NCBI GenBank assembly: GCA_029747585.1
Contig: JAPEVF010000132.1
Location: 1-64,000 of the forward strand
DNA length: 64,000 nucleotides
Reading direction: 5' to 3'
DNA from: Pleurotus djamor
Lineage: Eukaryota; Basidiomycota; Agaricomycetes; Agaricales; Pleurotaceae
Both the position numbers and the translations under genes were made by a program. Shown here piece after piece: positions 10,612 through 20,447 of this stretch (position 1 is its first letter; each line of letters begins with the position of its first letter). The notes below the pieces were generated by a model that was given only the letters and a program-made list of their open reading frames with translations, was not told the origin of the DNA and made no database searches.

Positions 10612-12927
10612 ATGTTACCTCAAGAACTGATCCTGGTCTTGGCCTTTTCCACGTCGTGGCTAGTCGCCGGAAGTGCGACACGGCGAAGCAAGCCCTCGGC
10701 ACAGTACATCACATGGGCAGGGGGTGATTCAACGGCGACGCCGAGTTTCGTAAAGAGGGCGCTGAACGAGACGAATAAAGGAATCACGACGGTTTCTCTG
10801 GCTCATGATGGACAGTGAGTATAGTTCGGTGAAGAGGACGGAGAAGCTGAGAATACTGAATCCTGTTGTTTTCGCAAAGGTCGTATTTCTCTGTCCTTGA
10901 AGTTGGGGGGATCAACTTTAGAGTCGCACTGGACACGGCCTCTTCGGATCTGTGGCTTGCGTCGTCTGGATGTGTGACGCCGACTTGTGAAGCCGTGCCC
11001 CCGTATCCCTTGACCTATGACAGTCCAACGTTTGCAAGCGTCAATAACAATCAGACCGCCTTCAATGCAAGCTACGCTGATGATACTTGTGGGTTACAAC
11101 GCTGTATCGCACTCAGTGATGTCGGTTTGACTTTGGCGATGCTTTAGTCGCCAATGGCTTCGTCGCTCGTGAAAGGGTTACGCTGGCGAATTTGACCATC
11201 CCCGATCAAGCTTTTGGTGTCATTACCGAGTCAAATGTCAGCCTTACGGATAGGTCGAGTGGATTGCTGGGCCTGGGTTTTCCTCGTCTTTCTGGAATCA
11301 ACGAGACAGTCACTAATTGTAAGTCTGTTCTTTACGTGTCTTAGTCGTCCCCAGTCATTCATACTCTGTCTCTCGGATAGCAACACCGTTCTTTGCGAAC
11401 TTGGCTCAGCGAGGCCTTCTGGAATACCCGCTATTCGGTGTACGGCTCACGAAGAACAACTCGGGCTCATTATCCCTAGGTCCGTCCTTCTACCCCGTCT
11501 CTCACGCTCACCCCACGAATTTTATCCTCATGTAGGAGCCATTGACGCTTCCGTTGTAATGGAACCCAATAATATCTCGTGGAATCCGGTTGTTCAGTTT
11601 TCCCCCTTTGCCACTGAGAATAATGTGTCGTCATACCTTCAATGGGCGATCCCTTTGGAAGCCTTTTCTGTACGTATCTGATTGCGTTTAGACGTTCTTG
11701 TTGTCGCTGATCCATTCGCCACAAGATTAATGACACACTGCTAGCGCCAATGCCCACATATACCAATGTAACCAATAATATGTCTATAGCCCTCATTGAT
11801 GTGTATGTGGTTCAAATTCTCCCTGGCTTGGACTCACCACACACATATTCAGAGGCACTTCAGGTATATATGGCCCCATACAAGATGTAGGCGCCATGGC
11901 GTGCTTCAACCTGGCATCTTCCTGACGATTTTGTAGGTAACACGGTTCTTCTCAGAAATTCCTGGTGCTCGCCTCGTTGAACCATGTAAGTCACCCACGC
12001 ATCTCACCACGGGTTCCGTGCTCATCCTTCCTATAGCAGGGCAATGGGCTATTCCATGTGACACAGCAATACCGATTTCGTTTACATTCGGGTATGTCGT
12101 GGTTGGTCTTTGTGTCCAAATGCAGATAGTCTAACGGGGGTCGTGTAGCCAACACGCTTTCTCCCTTGACCCCTCAGATTATATCGTTGGTCCTGCGTCG
12201 GGTAACCCCAATCTCTGCCTGAGCTGGCCGATGGCCTCGCCGCCGAATTCGGATGGTATTGATTGGCAGTTCGGTACGTTGACTCCTGGAGAGAAATGGA
12301 ATAGCCTTTGAATGACTCTCCATATAGGAACCAACTTCTTGCGGACTGTTTACTCTGTCTACAGGTATGCGCATTTCGCTCACCGACTGCATCAATCTCA
12401 TCATTGTGTCTGATAGCTACGGAATCAACCTTCGCGAACCGCCAATGGTTGGGTTCTACCCTCTCCGCAACCAGACTTCGCCCGAGCAACTACCTACCGA
12501 CGTCATCTCCTCCATCATCAGCGTCGTCTCAGGTATAACAACAATCCAAACCACTCTCCCCAACTTCCCTCTCCCCACTCCGACATTTAGCACCCCAACA
12601 TTCACCTTCAACACTTCGATCCCCACTACGAACGGAGGGATCGTTGCAACTGCCCTTGCCACAAGCACGTACAGTCCGATTTTTGGTGGAGGTCTGGACA
12701 ATCTGAATGTTTCGGCTATTCCGACGATATCGCCGGCGGTGCAGTTGCAAACATTCATTTTGACGAATGCACAAGGGTTGGTGACGACTTCCGTATCCAC
12801 CGCTGTGGAACCAACGGTTACGCTTGGCTTGCCTGGGTTCAATGGGGCGAGGAGAGTTGGGATGAACTCTGCGTTTGGAGTCATATCAGTCTTTGCTGTG
12901 TCGTCGATGTTGCTGTGTATTTTGTAA
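10612..12927 (+). CDS. Secreted, probably GPI-anchored pepsin-like aspartyl protease
   Basis: A peptidase A1 gene of about ten exons. A signal peptide is visible (LILVLAFSTSWLVAGSA). The first catalytic region reads VALDTASSDLWLASSGC; the second, across an intron at about 11803, reads ALIDVGTSGIYGP. Both depart from the usual DTGS and D[S/T]GT: Ala replaces Gly in the first, Val replaces Ser/Thr in the second. Other family landmarks are GLLGLGFPRLS, IPGARLVEP, NPNLCLSW and FLRTVYSVYSYGINLREPPM. After the catalytic domain come a Ser/Thr/Pro-rich linker of about 100 residues and a terminal hydrophobic segment (FGVISVFAVSSMLLCIL), the layout of GPI-anchored yapsin-like proteases at plasma membrane or wall. 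Many N-glycosylation sequons. It follows PalA on the same strand; acid proteases are often pH-controlled, but a regulatory link is only inference. Confidence 0.85.
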
Positions 12928-13144
12928 TGGACACTTACCGGACTTTTAGTTATTAGTAGATACTATTCGTGTTCACTTGCTTAGTTCTTAGTTCTTTGTC
13001 TATATCTTTTTTGCATGGAGAGTCGTCCATACTCGGAGCCAGAGCGAATGGATTATCCAGCTGTTTAGGAGAGTGACTAGCACGTAGGAACGCATACGTG
13101 AGTATGTATGATCAACCATGAAATTGGGTCTGCTATCCTCTTGC

Positions 13145-13596
13145 TTACTCCCCAAAGGACATAGCGTTCCCGGCCGGAACAAGCTGGTAGGTCACGATAT
13201 TCGCGTCAGACACCTCAACGCGATGATTCGATCCAACATCGATAGCTTTCCGTTGCTGATCATTACCTTTCGCGTCTCCCCTACGAGCCCAGCTACTGAC
13301 GGGCGGGGGACTCAGGGGACTTCGAAACGATCGCATACCACGGGAATTACTGCCATTCCCGTCGTCGACCTAGACGTTGATGTCATGGGAAGACTTGTTG
13401 GCGATCCAGGGCATGTTTAGAGTACTAGAGGACGACGTACCAGGTTAGCTAAACGAACATGATGCAAGTAAGACTGAGAATCAGGAGATAGCCTCACCAA
13501 TTTAAGCGCGTAAAACTTGCCAAGGTCGAAGCACTGGATATCTGGGATCGCGATGGAAAGAAGTATTTTGTTTGTCTTGTGAGATTTGCCGGCCAT
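13145..13596 (-). CDS. Small hypothetical protein, two exons
   Basis: A possible protein of about 125 residues. Exon 1 begins at ATG 13596 (MAGKSHKTNKILLSIAIPDI) and reads to LHHVRLANL before a GTACGT donor near 13440. After an intron ending in CTAG, exon 2 reads VDDGNGSNSRGMRSFRSP to VPAGNAMSFGE with a stop at 13145. No known domain. It borders the repeat-rich region and could equally be chance coding sequence; a plus-strand frame (13118-13420) overlaps it but has no better support. Confidence 0.3.
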
Positions 13597-13861
13597 AGTA
13601 CTAGAAACGCGACGTATGTCTAGGGTCTTGCAAAACCACAGACACAATTGACCACACGAGATCAGGACGCAGAAGACTCAAAACTTGCTCAAAACGGAGC
13701 CAGGCACCGCGGCCTCGAAGAGAGGGGTGCAGAGATAGAGGGGGAAGGAGGCCGTCGTGAGTCGTGACTGGTGTAAACACTGGTTATTCGTACAAGATGG
13801 GGGTTTATATAGTGTTTGAGTATGATGCCCATTTTGTCTAAAAAATAAACTTTTTTTGGGC

Positions 13862-14048
13862 GAAACACTTTTTGATGAAAATTGTCAAAAAAAAGAAACA
13901 TTTCTAAGTAAAAGAGAAACATTTCGTAGTAATATATATATTTAGAGCAGGGGAAACACTTATCAAGTATGGGTAGAAACATTTATTTTGGAGGGAAACA
14001 CTTTTTTTGTTTTGGAGAAACACTTTTTTTCGGTGCGGCGAAACACTT
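13862..14048 (+). repeat. Eight dispersed GAAACA[C/T]TT boxes
   Basis: The 9-mer GAAACACTT or GAAACATTT occurs eight times, always in the same orientation, starting at 13862, 13895, 13916, 13953, 13976, 13995, 14017 and 14040. Spacing is 19-37 bp, and most boxes run on into T-rich sequence. Between boxes the sequence is AT-rich and not conserved, so this is not a simple tandem repeat. It lies next to a GC-rich inverted repeat (14052-14090) and upstream of the 14.3-15.3 kb repeat series. No gene is predicted over it. Confidence 0.8.
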
Positions 14049-14051
14049 TTT

Positions 14052-14090
14052 GATCGAGCGCTCGCTGAGTCAGCACAGGCGCTCGTGATC
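14052..14090. repeat. Imperfect GC-rich inverted repeat
   Basis: GATCGAGCGCTCG and the nearly complementary GCGCTCGTGATC face each other around a 16-17 bp loop, immediately after the last GAAACACTT box. It could form a hairpin and may mark one end of a mobile or repeated element; no target duplication was identified. Confidence 0.6.
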
Positions 14091-14332
14091 GAGCCAATCA
14101 GAGCCATCGGGCCAAGCCGAACTTGATCGGTCACCTCGGTCCGTTTCTCCCTCTCTACTCTCTCTCTCTCGCGCTGGATACTGCCAGTGGAGTGCAGACT
14201 GCGCGTTTACTTCTGGCTCTGCACTTGATGTAGGCCTGACTGTCGCGCGACTTGCCTCCCAGATGCAGTGGATGGCCGACGAGAGAATGGGAGGGCTGCA
14301 TTGTACTCTAGAACACTACGAGACTCGTTTCT

Positions 14333-15260
14333 GGTGAGTTTTCTGGCTACTGCCTTACTTCTGGGGTCTTTCTGGCTTGAATACTACCTCGCTACAGCTA
14401 CCCACCTACTTGTGGCCTCTCCTCGGCCTGATCTTTGAGCTTGAACCCCCACCTGCCTAGGGTACGATGAGGAGACCTCTGTTGTTCTCGGTGAGTTCCA
14501 TACCCTACACCTTGATACTGGGGTTGGTCTGACTCGAAATTTAGCTCGCTATAATGCCCTGCAACTTTCGGGACCTCTGCTGATGCAGGAAACCCTATAA
14601 CCTCTTTCACGTGCGATGGGTACAAATTATGTTTGATTTCGGTGAGTCATCTATCTATTTCTCCTATTGCTTCGAGGTGATCTGACAGTCATTATAGTCT
14701 ACTGCGTTACCCCACCCAATTCGCTGTCCCTCCTCGGAAGAAACATGGGTGATGGGCTTTATTGGCTGTACGACGAGGAGACCTAAGTCGTTCTCGGTGA
14801 GTTCTATACCCTAAACCCTGGTACTGGAGTCGTTATAACTGAATTCTCGGCTTGCTATATCTTCCCGCAAATTTCAGGACTCCTCGTGCATGAGGCTCTG
14901 TACTGGCGCCGTTCGGGCGCGAAGAGCGCAACTTATGTTGATTTCGCTGAGTGATGTACCTCTTCACTTTACCCTTGAGGGCCTCTCTCACACTCTCCAT
15001 AGATTATTGATTATCATACCCTACCTAGTACCCATCAGCATGCACCCCCTCTGCTGGTGGGCGAGTAACAACCCTTTTCGGGGTACAATGAGGAGACTCA
15101 TACTCTCCTTGGTGAGTTCTGTCTCGAATCTCTCNACTTTCGGGATTTTTATAGCTTGATTTTACTCGCTATTGTGTTCCACCCTTCTCAGGGCATTTGG
15201 GTGAGACCTTGTTGTGGGTGATGGGCACAAAATGTACCAACCTCGGTGGGTCTTCCACCC
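14333..15260 (+). repeat. Diverged repeat series with GGTGAGT every ~155 bp
   Basis: A splice-donor-like GGTGAG/GCTGAG occurs at 14333, 14490, 14641, 14796, 14946 and 15111, i.e. at intervals of 150-165 bp. Alternate units resemble each other most: [G/T]GTAC[G/A]A[T/C]GAGGAGAC followed by TCTCGGTGAGTTC is found near 14461, 14768 and 15083, giving a higher-order period of about 310 bp. Some donors are followed after 50-90 bases by branch-like and AG sequences (for example GGTCTGAC...TTTAG after 14490). The units do not make a continuous reading frame. This may be a decayed tandemly duplicated exon-intron module, or a minisatellite of unknown origin. Confidence 0.6.
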
Positions 15261-15427
15261 TCCCCCTCAATCATGGGTCAGCTCTGCCTCTTCCTCTAGC
15301 TCCTCGTTCTGATTATCTAACATTGAGGTATTCCCAGGCACCATTCCCCAACCCCCAGCCCACTATAAGGTTCTCTAACCTGCACTTACTTTCACCTCTT
15401 TTGACTGCCTGATTTACTCGCTTCATA

Positions 15428-16079
15428 CGAGCTCAAGCTGATCTAGTATTGATACTTCACGTTCTCTATACAAAGCAAGCTTCAGAGCTTCCGATCAAGA
15501 GGAACACATTGACGGTGGAGAGATCAGCTCTCTGTGCTTGTCTGATAACTGCCAAACTCTAGCATCTGGCGGGCATGGGAATGGCTTTATAAAGCTATGG
15601 CGACGCGCGGGAGAGGGCTGGTGGAAGGTATCCCAGACGTTCAAAGGCGGGGATGTCCAGATCTGGTTCCTTGCTTTCTCAAGTGATGGCTCTAGATTGT
15701 CGTTCAAAACTACGCGTGGTTCCATCAAAGTGTGCGGTTCGGCAGACGACTCATTGATGGAGCTGGAAGATTCCCAAGACACATGATCGCTCGCAATGGA
15801 GTCCGTCTGAAGATTGGATTGTTGTTGGTACTGAGAATGATGAGGTGAAGATTTGGAACCCAGATCTGGGAACAGAACGATGGAGTGCTTGCGACTGGAA
15901 GCATGGATGGAACGATACGGATATGGAGATGCCATTCCTGGGATAAAATCTGGGAGCTTGTCAATGGCCAACCCGTTTGGTCACTTGCTTTCTGGCCGGA
16001 TGGGAAGCGGCTTGCATGTGGAAGCTGGTCGGGCGGAACCATTTTGACTTGGGAGACGGCAACCGACGACACAACTTGA
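15428..16079 (+). pseudogene. WD40-repeat protein remnant
   Basis: WD40 repeats are readable but split over frames. The first block (about 15500-15786) has GEISSLCLSDNCQTLASGGH, FIKLWRR and FLAFSSDGSRLSF, then a stop. A second frame gives SEDWIVVGTENDEVKIWNPD (about 15812-15870). A third (15885-16079) gives MLATGSMDGTIRIWRCHSWD and WSLAFWPDGKRLACGSW, then a stop. Each block has the GS/D-IKIW hallmark of WD40 blades, as in the NACHT-WD40 proteins abundant in agaricomycetes. No splice sites join the frames convincingly, and no N-terminal domain is found upstream, where the sequence is repetitive. Interpreted as a decayed 3' fragment. Confidence 0.6.
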
Positions 16080-16308
16080 TCTATCAATACCTTCACTCCG
16101 AACTCTTTATGACTTTCCTAAGTACTAGGAAAAGTGCTCCCGTCTTCCATCTACCGCGCGGTTATTTGATATTTATCAAAGTATCAATACACGGAGAAAT
16201 GCTACCCTAGCGCATCATAGAGTAAGAATAAGTATGTACATGAGTTTCTAAGTAGTTCAATCAATCGTTGGTTGGTTTTCTTACTACTNCTNNANTAAGT
16301 AAGAACGC

Positions 16309-17717
16309 CTATGCGACGTCGAAGATATCTGAAAGCTCATCGACGAGTTTTTCCCGAATATTCGCACAAATCTCTAATGCCGCCAGCGAGCACTCGAGTG
16401 GAATATCTGGATAAGCCAATAATGCCCGCCGTATGGCCTTATCCATATACATCAGCTTACTGATAACATCCNCGGGGCCAGCCCGAACACAATGACGGTC
16501 AGCAGCCTCAGCTGCCTTGACCCATATTCGATGCCATGCCTTGTTTTCATCGCAGTCGCCGCAGTTTAGACGTGGTGGATGACTGCGGATGTACTCCCAG
16601 GTGTAGACGAGGCGGCGGAAAGCTGATAAATAGGATGTGGAGGAGAGGAAGGGGGTATAAGGAGTGGTTGGGGTATCGCCGTCGTTTGACCCATCCAGGG
16701 GTGTTGTTAGGAGGCGGACTTCGTTCGTGACCAGGTCGTGGTAGAGTAGTGCACTGGTGAGTGAGTGGATCCCGTGTGAGCGAGATATAAATAATAGTGG
16801 GCCGATACNCTCCTTCGAGCTTGAAGGAAGCGACGATGACCCTGCTGAGGATGGTAATCTATCGAGTAGCCTCTGGATGAGGGCCTCGACGATGACTTCG
16901 CTGAGGGTTTGGTGACCAGTACGAATGGTAATGTCCAGCATTCTTGCGCATAGGTCGAGTGAGTCGTTTCTTAGGGGTCCTTGGGGATTCATAGCTTGCG
17001 AAGAGATATTGGANAAGGCCCACGACTCGAAAGATGGAAACCCAAATTTGTGGGCGGTTTCGGCGATGTCGAGAATCTGCGACAAGGGCAATCGCGCGTT
17101 GACATCGAGCGGCCAGTGCAGCTCGGTGGTCCTTGAGGCCAGTCTGTCTAAAGACTGGAAGTCACCATCGTAAGGTCTGAACCACGTCGATGTTCAGCAA
17201 CTGTGAATCGCATGGAGAAGGGCGATTTGAGCAGCACTCACATAGCTTGCAAAGTTCCGAGCCGCTCTCCCGTGCCACGCAGCGCTTCTGTCGCCGAGTA
17301 TAGCTCATTTTTAGAGCTTTTAGCGACCCGAGTATCGAATAATTTAGCCGTAAATATAGCCTCGAGGGAGGCGTCCTGCGTAGCGAAAGATCCGGGAAGC
17401 TATAGGGTTCCGGGTGAGTTTCCAACGAAGGAGAAGCTTGACAGAGGCGCTACCTTAAGCAATGCAGCCTTTGCGTCTGCGAAGCTCCAAGCATCTGTGG
17501 ATTCATGGGCCTGGAGCGGTGGGCGGTTGGCGACGGTGGATGTGAAGGAAATAGGGGCNNCTCCTTGCGCGATCTGGGGGAACGGCGCGGAGGCTGCCTG
17601 AACGCAACTAATGGCGTCTATATGTTTNCGCCTGGTGCGCGATATCGTCTTTACGAGAAATCGGAATGGTGCCGATGCCCATTCGCGGAACGGTGCACTG
17701 GTGCGGGACATCATCAT
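16309..17717 (-). CDS. BTB/POZ-associated (C-terminal half) hypothetical protein
   Basis: Three exons, roughly 415 residues. The last exon carries LHWPLDVNARLPLSQILDIA and ETAHKFGFPSFESWA, the helical region that follows BTB domains in many agaricomycete proteins, and ends at 16309 with LVDELSDIFDVA. Upstream exons, joined through a 65-nt intron with a good branch site (about 17190-17255) and one of about 54 nt (about 17400-17450), read SSKNELYSATEALRGTGERL and STVANRPPLQAHESTDAW. The N-terminal part has no convincing BTB core, so the domain may be degenerate or the first exon wrongly placed. ATG 17717 is the first of three consecutive ATG codons. Ns at 16472, 16809, 17014 and 17559-17560 leave unknown residues. 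BTB proteins are often Cullin-3 adaptors; a role here is not established. Confidence 0.55.
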
Positions 17718-18754
17718 CACGACGANGCCACGATAGGGACCTAGGGACGGGGAGGTAACTCCCCTAGCAGGATGTGAGGGGGGAAAGAGGGAGAGGTGAG
17801 GTTNCTTTTACGAACGAACATTCAAAGCAAAGCCGTGGTATGCTATTCATATACACGGAACGAGCTATGGTACATCGATACATGCAGCTGTGAGTCTGTT
17901 CGAAGAATTAGGTAGGACACGAGTCTTACACGTGTGTTTCATGGCGTTTGATTGTGACCGTTAACAAGGGTAATGGGCAAGCTTGCTTTCATTGTATCAT
18001 ACCCTTTGCTTTGCTTTGCTGAAGCCCTTGAGCCCTCTTATCGGATTCTGCGCGGATTCTAAGACCTAAGCGATAGTCAGAGTCATTAAAAGAAGGTCGT
18101 ATATATATCGCATCATCTATCCCGAGGAAAGGTCTTGAACGANNGGACATCAATTGGTATTTCACGGCTGAGAACCGACTTTCCGTAGGGGTTATTGAGA
18201 CCGCTCAAACACCCTGTTGAGGTTAGGTGAACGCAGTTAAACGCATCCCACAGTGATGCAGTTGTTTAATCGGATAAGGCGTCACCATCTCGGTAAATGC
18301 AATGAAGCAAGCGCGTTTTCTAGAACGCCACCCATGATGAAGAGTGGCTCAAAAGAGCGTTGAAAAGGTACAGGAATCACAAGGTTCGATGGATCCTCCG
18401 GAAAGAGAGGTGCGAGTTCTCGTCNGAAGAGCCTTTGTAGATTGTATGGGGATGGAGANCAAGGAGAACGGTGTGATGAAAGCATGATGCAAGTCAGGGC
18501 AGGTTCGAGCAGGGAAGACGGGCGACCGTTCGCGAGTACGTTGATGGATAATTGGCATTTCATAGCGAATTACGCAGAACCACCGAAGATCACCGGTGGG
18601 CCGGGTCGGACGCAAGGCNGNNAGTCTAGCGAATGTATGATTGAATATGACTACAAAGGAGCAACAACAAAGCGTACGTTGANNNNGNNTAGAGTCCAAT
18701 AACGATACCGTCCATCAAGATACAATTACAAAAAGGAGGGAAAGGGCGACTGCT
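17718..18754. other. Intergenic region
   Basis: About 1 kb. Contains several Ns and short frames on both strands, the longest (18282-18563, minus) encoding an unrecognised 93-residue sequence rich in Pro and Ser. No domain, RNA gene or repeat was recognised. It holds the promoter of the 16309-17717 gene and the 3' flank of the 18755 gene. Confidence 0.5.
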
Positions 18755-19907
18755 TCACAAGTCGAAATGATGCCAGAGATTTTCGCCTATCTTGTTGAGT
18801 TTAAGCTTCAACATCTTGAACGCCGCATCCCTACACCCAGGGCTCATACAAAGTTGTAGTGTTCTGTCCGTTTCCAACGATTTCCCTATAAAGGTGAACC
18901 TTCGTAGGACATCGACTTCTTCGCACTTCATGGGGTAGTTGACCATGGCTAGCCATCGATGGTTCCACGCGGAAACGCACGTGAAGTGCTCAGCTTTGGG
19001 GCAGTCGGAAGCCTGCTCGATGATCGGTGGGTTATCTTGGAGGTGAGCCCAGAAGGCGCGGAGTGAATGGTATCCTTCCACAAGGTGGGTACGTTGAGAA
19101 GCGTCAAGGTCTGGATAGACATCATCCGGTATGAACCCATAGGCTGTGATAGAAGGCGCGACCAAGAGAAGTTCGGCGTAATAAGCGTGGATTTGGAGGA
19201 GCAATAGATTGTGTTCATCAGCAAATGTGATTGCTGGTGCTGCGGGAAGTTCAGAGNGATGTATTCGATCTGTCCATACGGATTGCGCCATATTGGCGAG
19301 ACGTGAATCGTGACTGAGAAGAGCCATTTGGAGAACACGGATGAAGAACTCTGTTGAGAGTACGTCTGATTGCGATGGGTCCCGTGCGGCGAGCATAATG
19401 GCTGGAGTTAAACCATTGATAGACCAAGACAGGAGGTCGGGAGCGTCGTATCTGTGTGAGAGCTCTGCAAGTGATATGAGGTCCTCCAAGACTAGCTCAA
19501 GCGGATGAGGCAATGCGCTGTAAAGGTAAACCAGATTTAGACTCAAATTCAGGCAGATGCTTGGGAGAAGGGCAACATACTTCAAGTTTAAAGTAAGGGC
19601 ATGCAGAAAGACCGTAAACTGATCTGCCGAATGTCCGCGTAGAAAGAAGGGGCGTTGGATTGACCCGCGACCAAAGTGACTCTTATATCGTGCCGGACGC
19701 GAAGCTGCAGTTGGTGATTTGGCGGACTTGGTCAAATTCGCAAGGACAGAAGGGCGGTTTCTGAACAGTCGACTCGAGACCTGTGGACGATTCAATCAGC
19801 AAGGAACAGGCCGCATTTAAAGGACGCNTACTCACTTTGAAGCCGGTTCCTTCTATGTCAAAGTAATACANTTCTTCTTTGCCATGTGAGCAGCTTGCAA
19901 TAGCCAT
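18755..19907 (-). CDS. BTB/POZ domain protein
   Basis: Three exons. Exon 1 starts at ATG 19907 (MAIASCSHGKEE.YYFDIEG, ending GTGFK before GTGAGT); exon 2 continues VSSRLFRNRPSVLANLTKS and FLRGHSADQFTVFLHALTL; a short intron (about 19518-19575) leads to ALPHPLELVLEDLISLAELS and HRYDAPDLLSWSINGL. The order FKV.SRLF...FLRG....F..FL...L is the BTB core, followed by the usual helical extension. Long C-terminal region to 18755 without further domains. Architecture is like the neighbouring 16309-17717 gene, suggesting an old local duplication. BTB proteins commonly dimerise or adapt substrates to Cullin-3; the specific role is unknown. Confidence 0.7.
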
Positions 19908-20447
19908 AGGATTCTAGTACTGCGCTTGGCTTCGTTTCAAGGTTGAAGTCGGAAATGGGGGGATTCAATGAGCACTCGATTGCCCCTCCGCCTCCGCATA
20001 TTTAAAGCTTTGTGATTGAAAGGCTTCGTTGTGGACGCAAGTGGGCGCTGCAAAAGTTAATTATCATCAAAGGCCCGTCGCGTCCGCGGCAAGTAGATAA
20101 TAAAGGNAAGCAACAATACNTGATTGTATTGGATCGTGACCAGGTTACTCGTCATCGAGATATCGACGTTGAAAGACNGCGCGTAGTTTACGGCCAATTG
20201 TTGAGGTTGCCTTGGTGTAGTCTGTTTGTATGTTGGGTTACCATGGTAACGGGAGTCTCGATCGTGAGTTCAGTAATAGGAGCGAAAGAGTTAGGAGCAA
20301 GGGGAGCGAGGATGATTAGGAAGATGTAGTCATACATGGGAGAGACGATCAACGTCTCTGCAACGTCCGCGTAAATATCATGATGGTGTCTAAAGATATG
20401 TACAAATGAGAAGAGNTGGGATAATTGCAAGAAGGAAAGTCCATATT

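Noticed and set aside
13118..13420. Plus-strand open frame of 100 codons
   Set aside because: No domain, no signal peptide worth trusting, and it overlaps a two-exon minus-strand model of similar weak merit; neither is strongly supported.
18282..18699. Overlapping minus-strand open frames downstream of the BTB gene
   Set aside because: Low-complexity, interrupted by Ns, no domain, no plausible splicing to neighbours.
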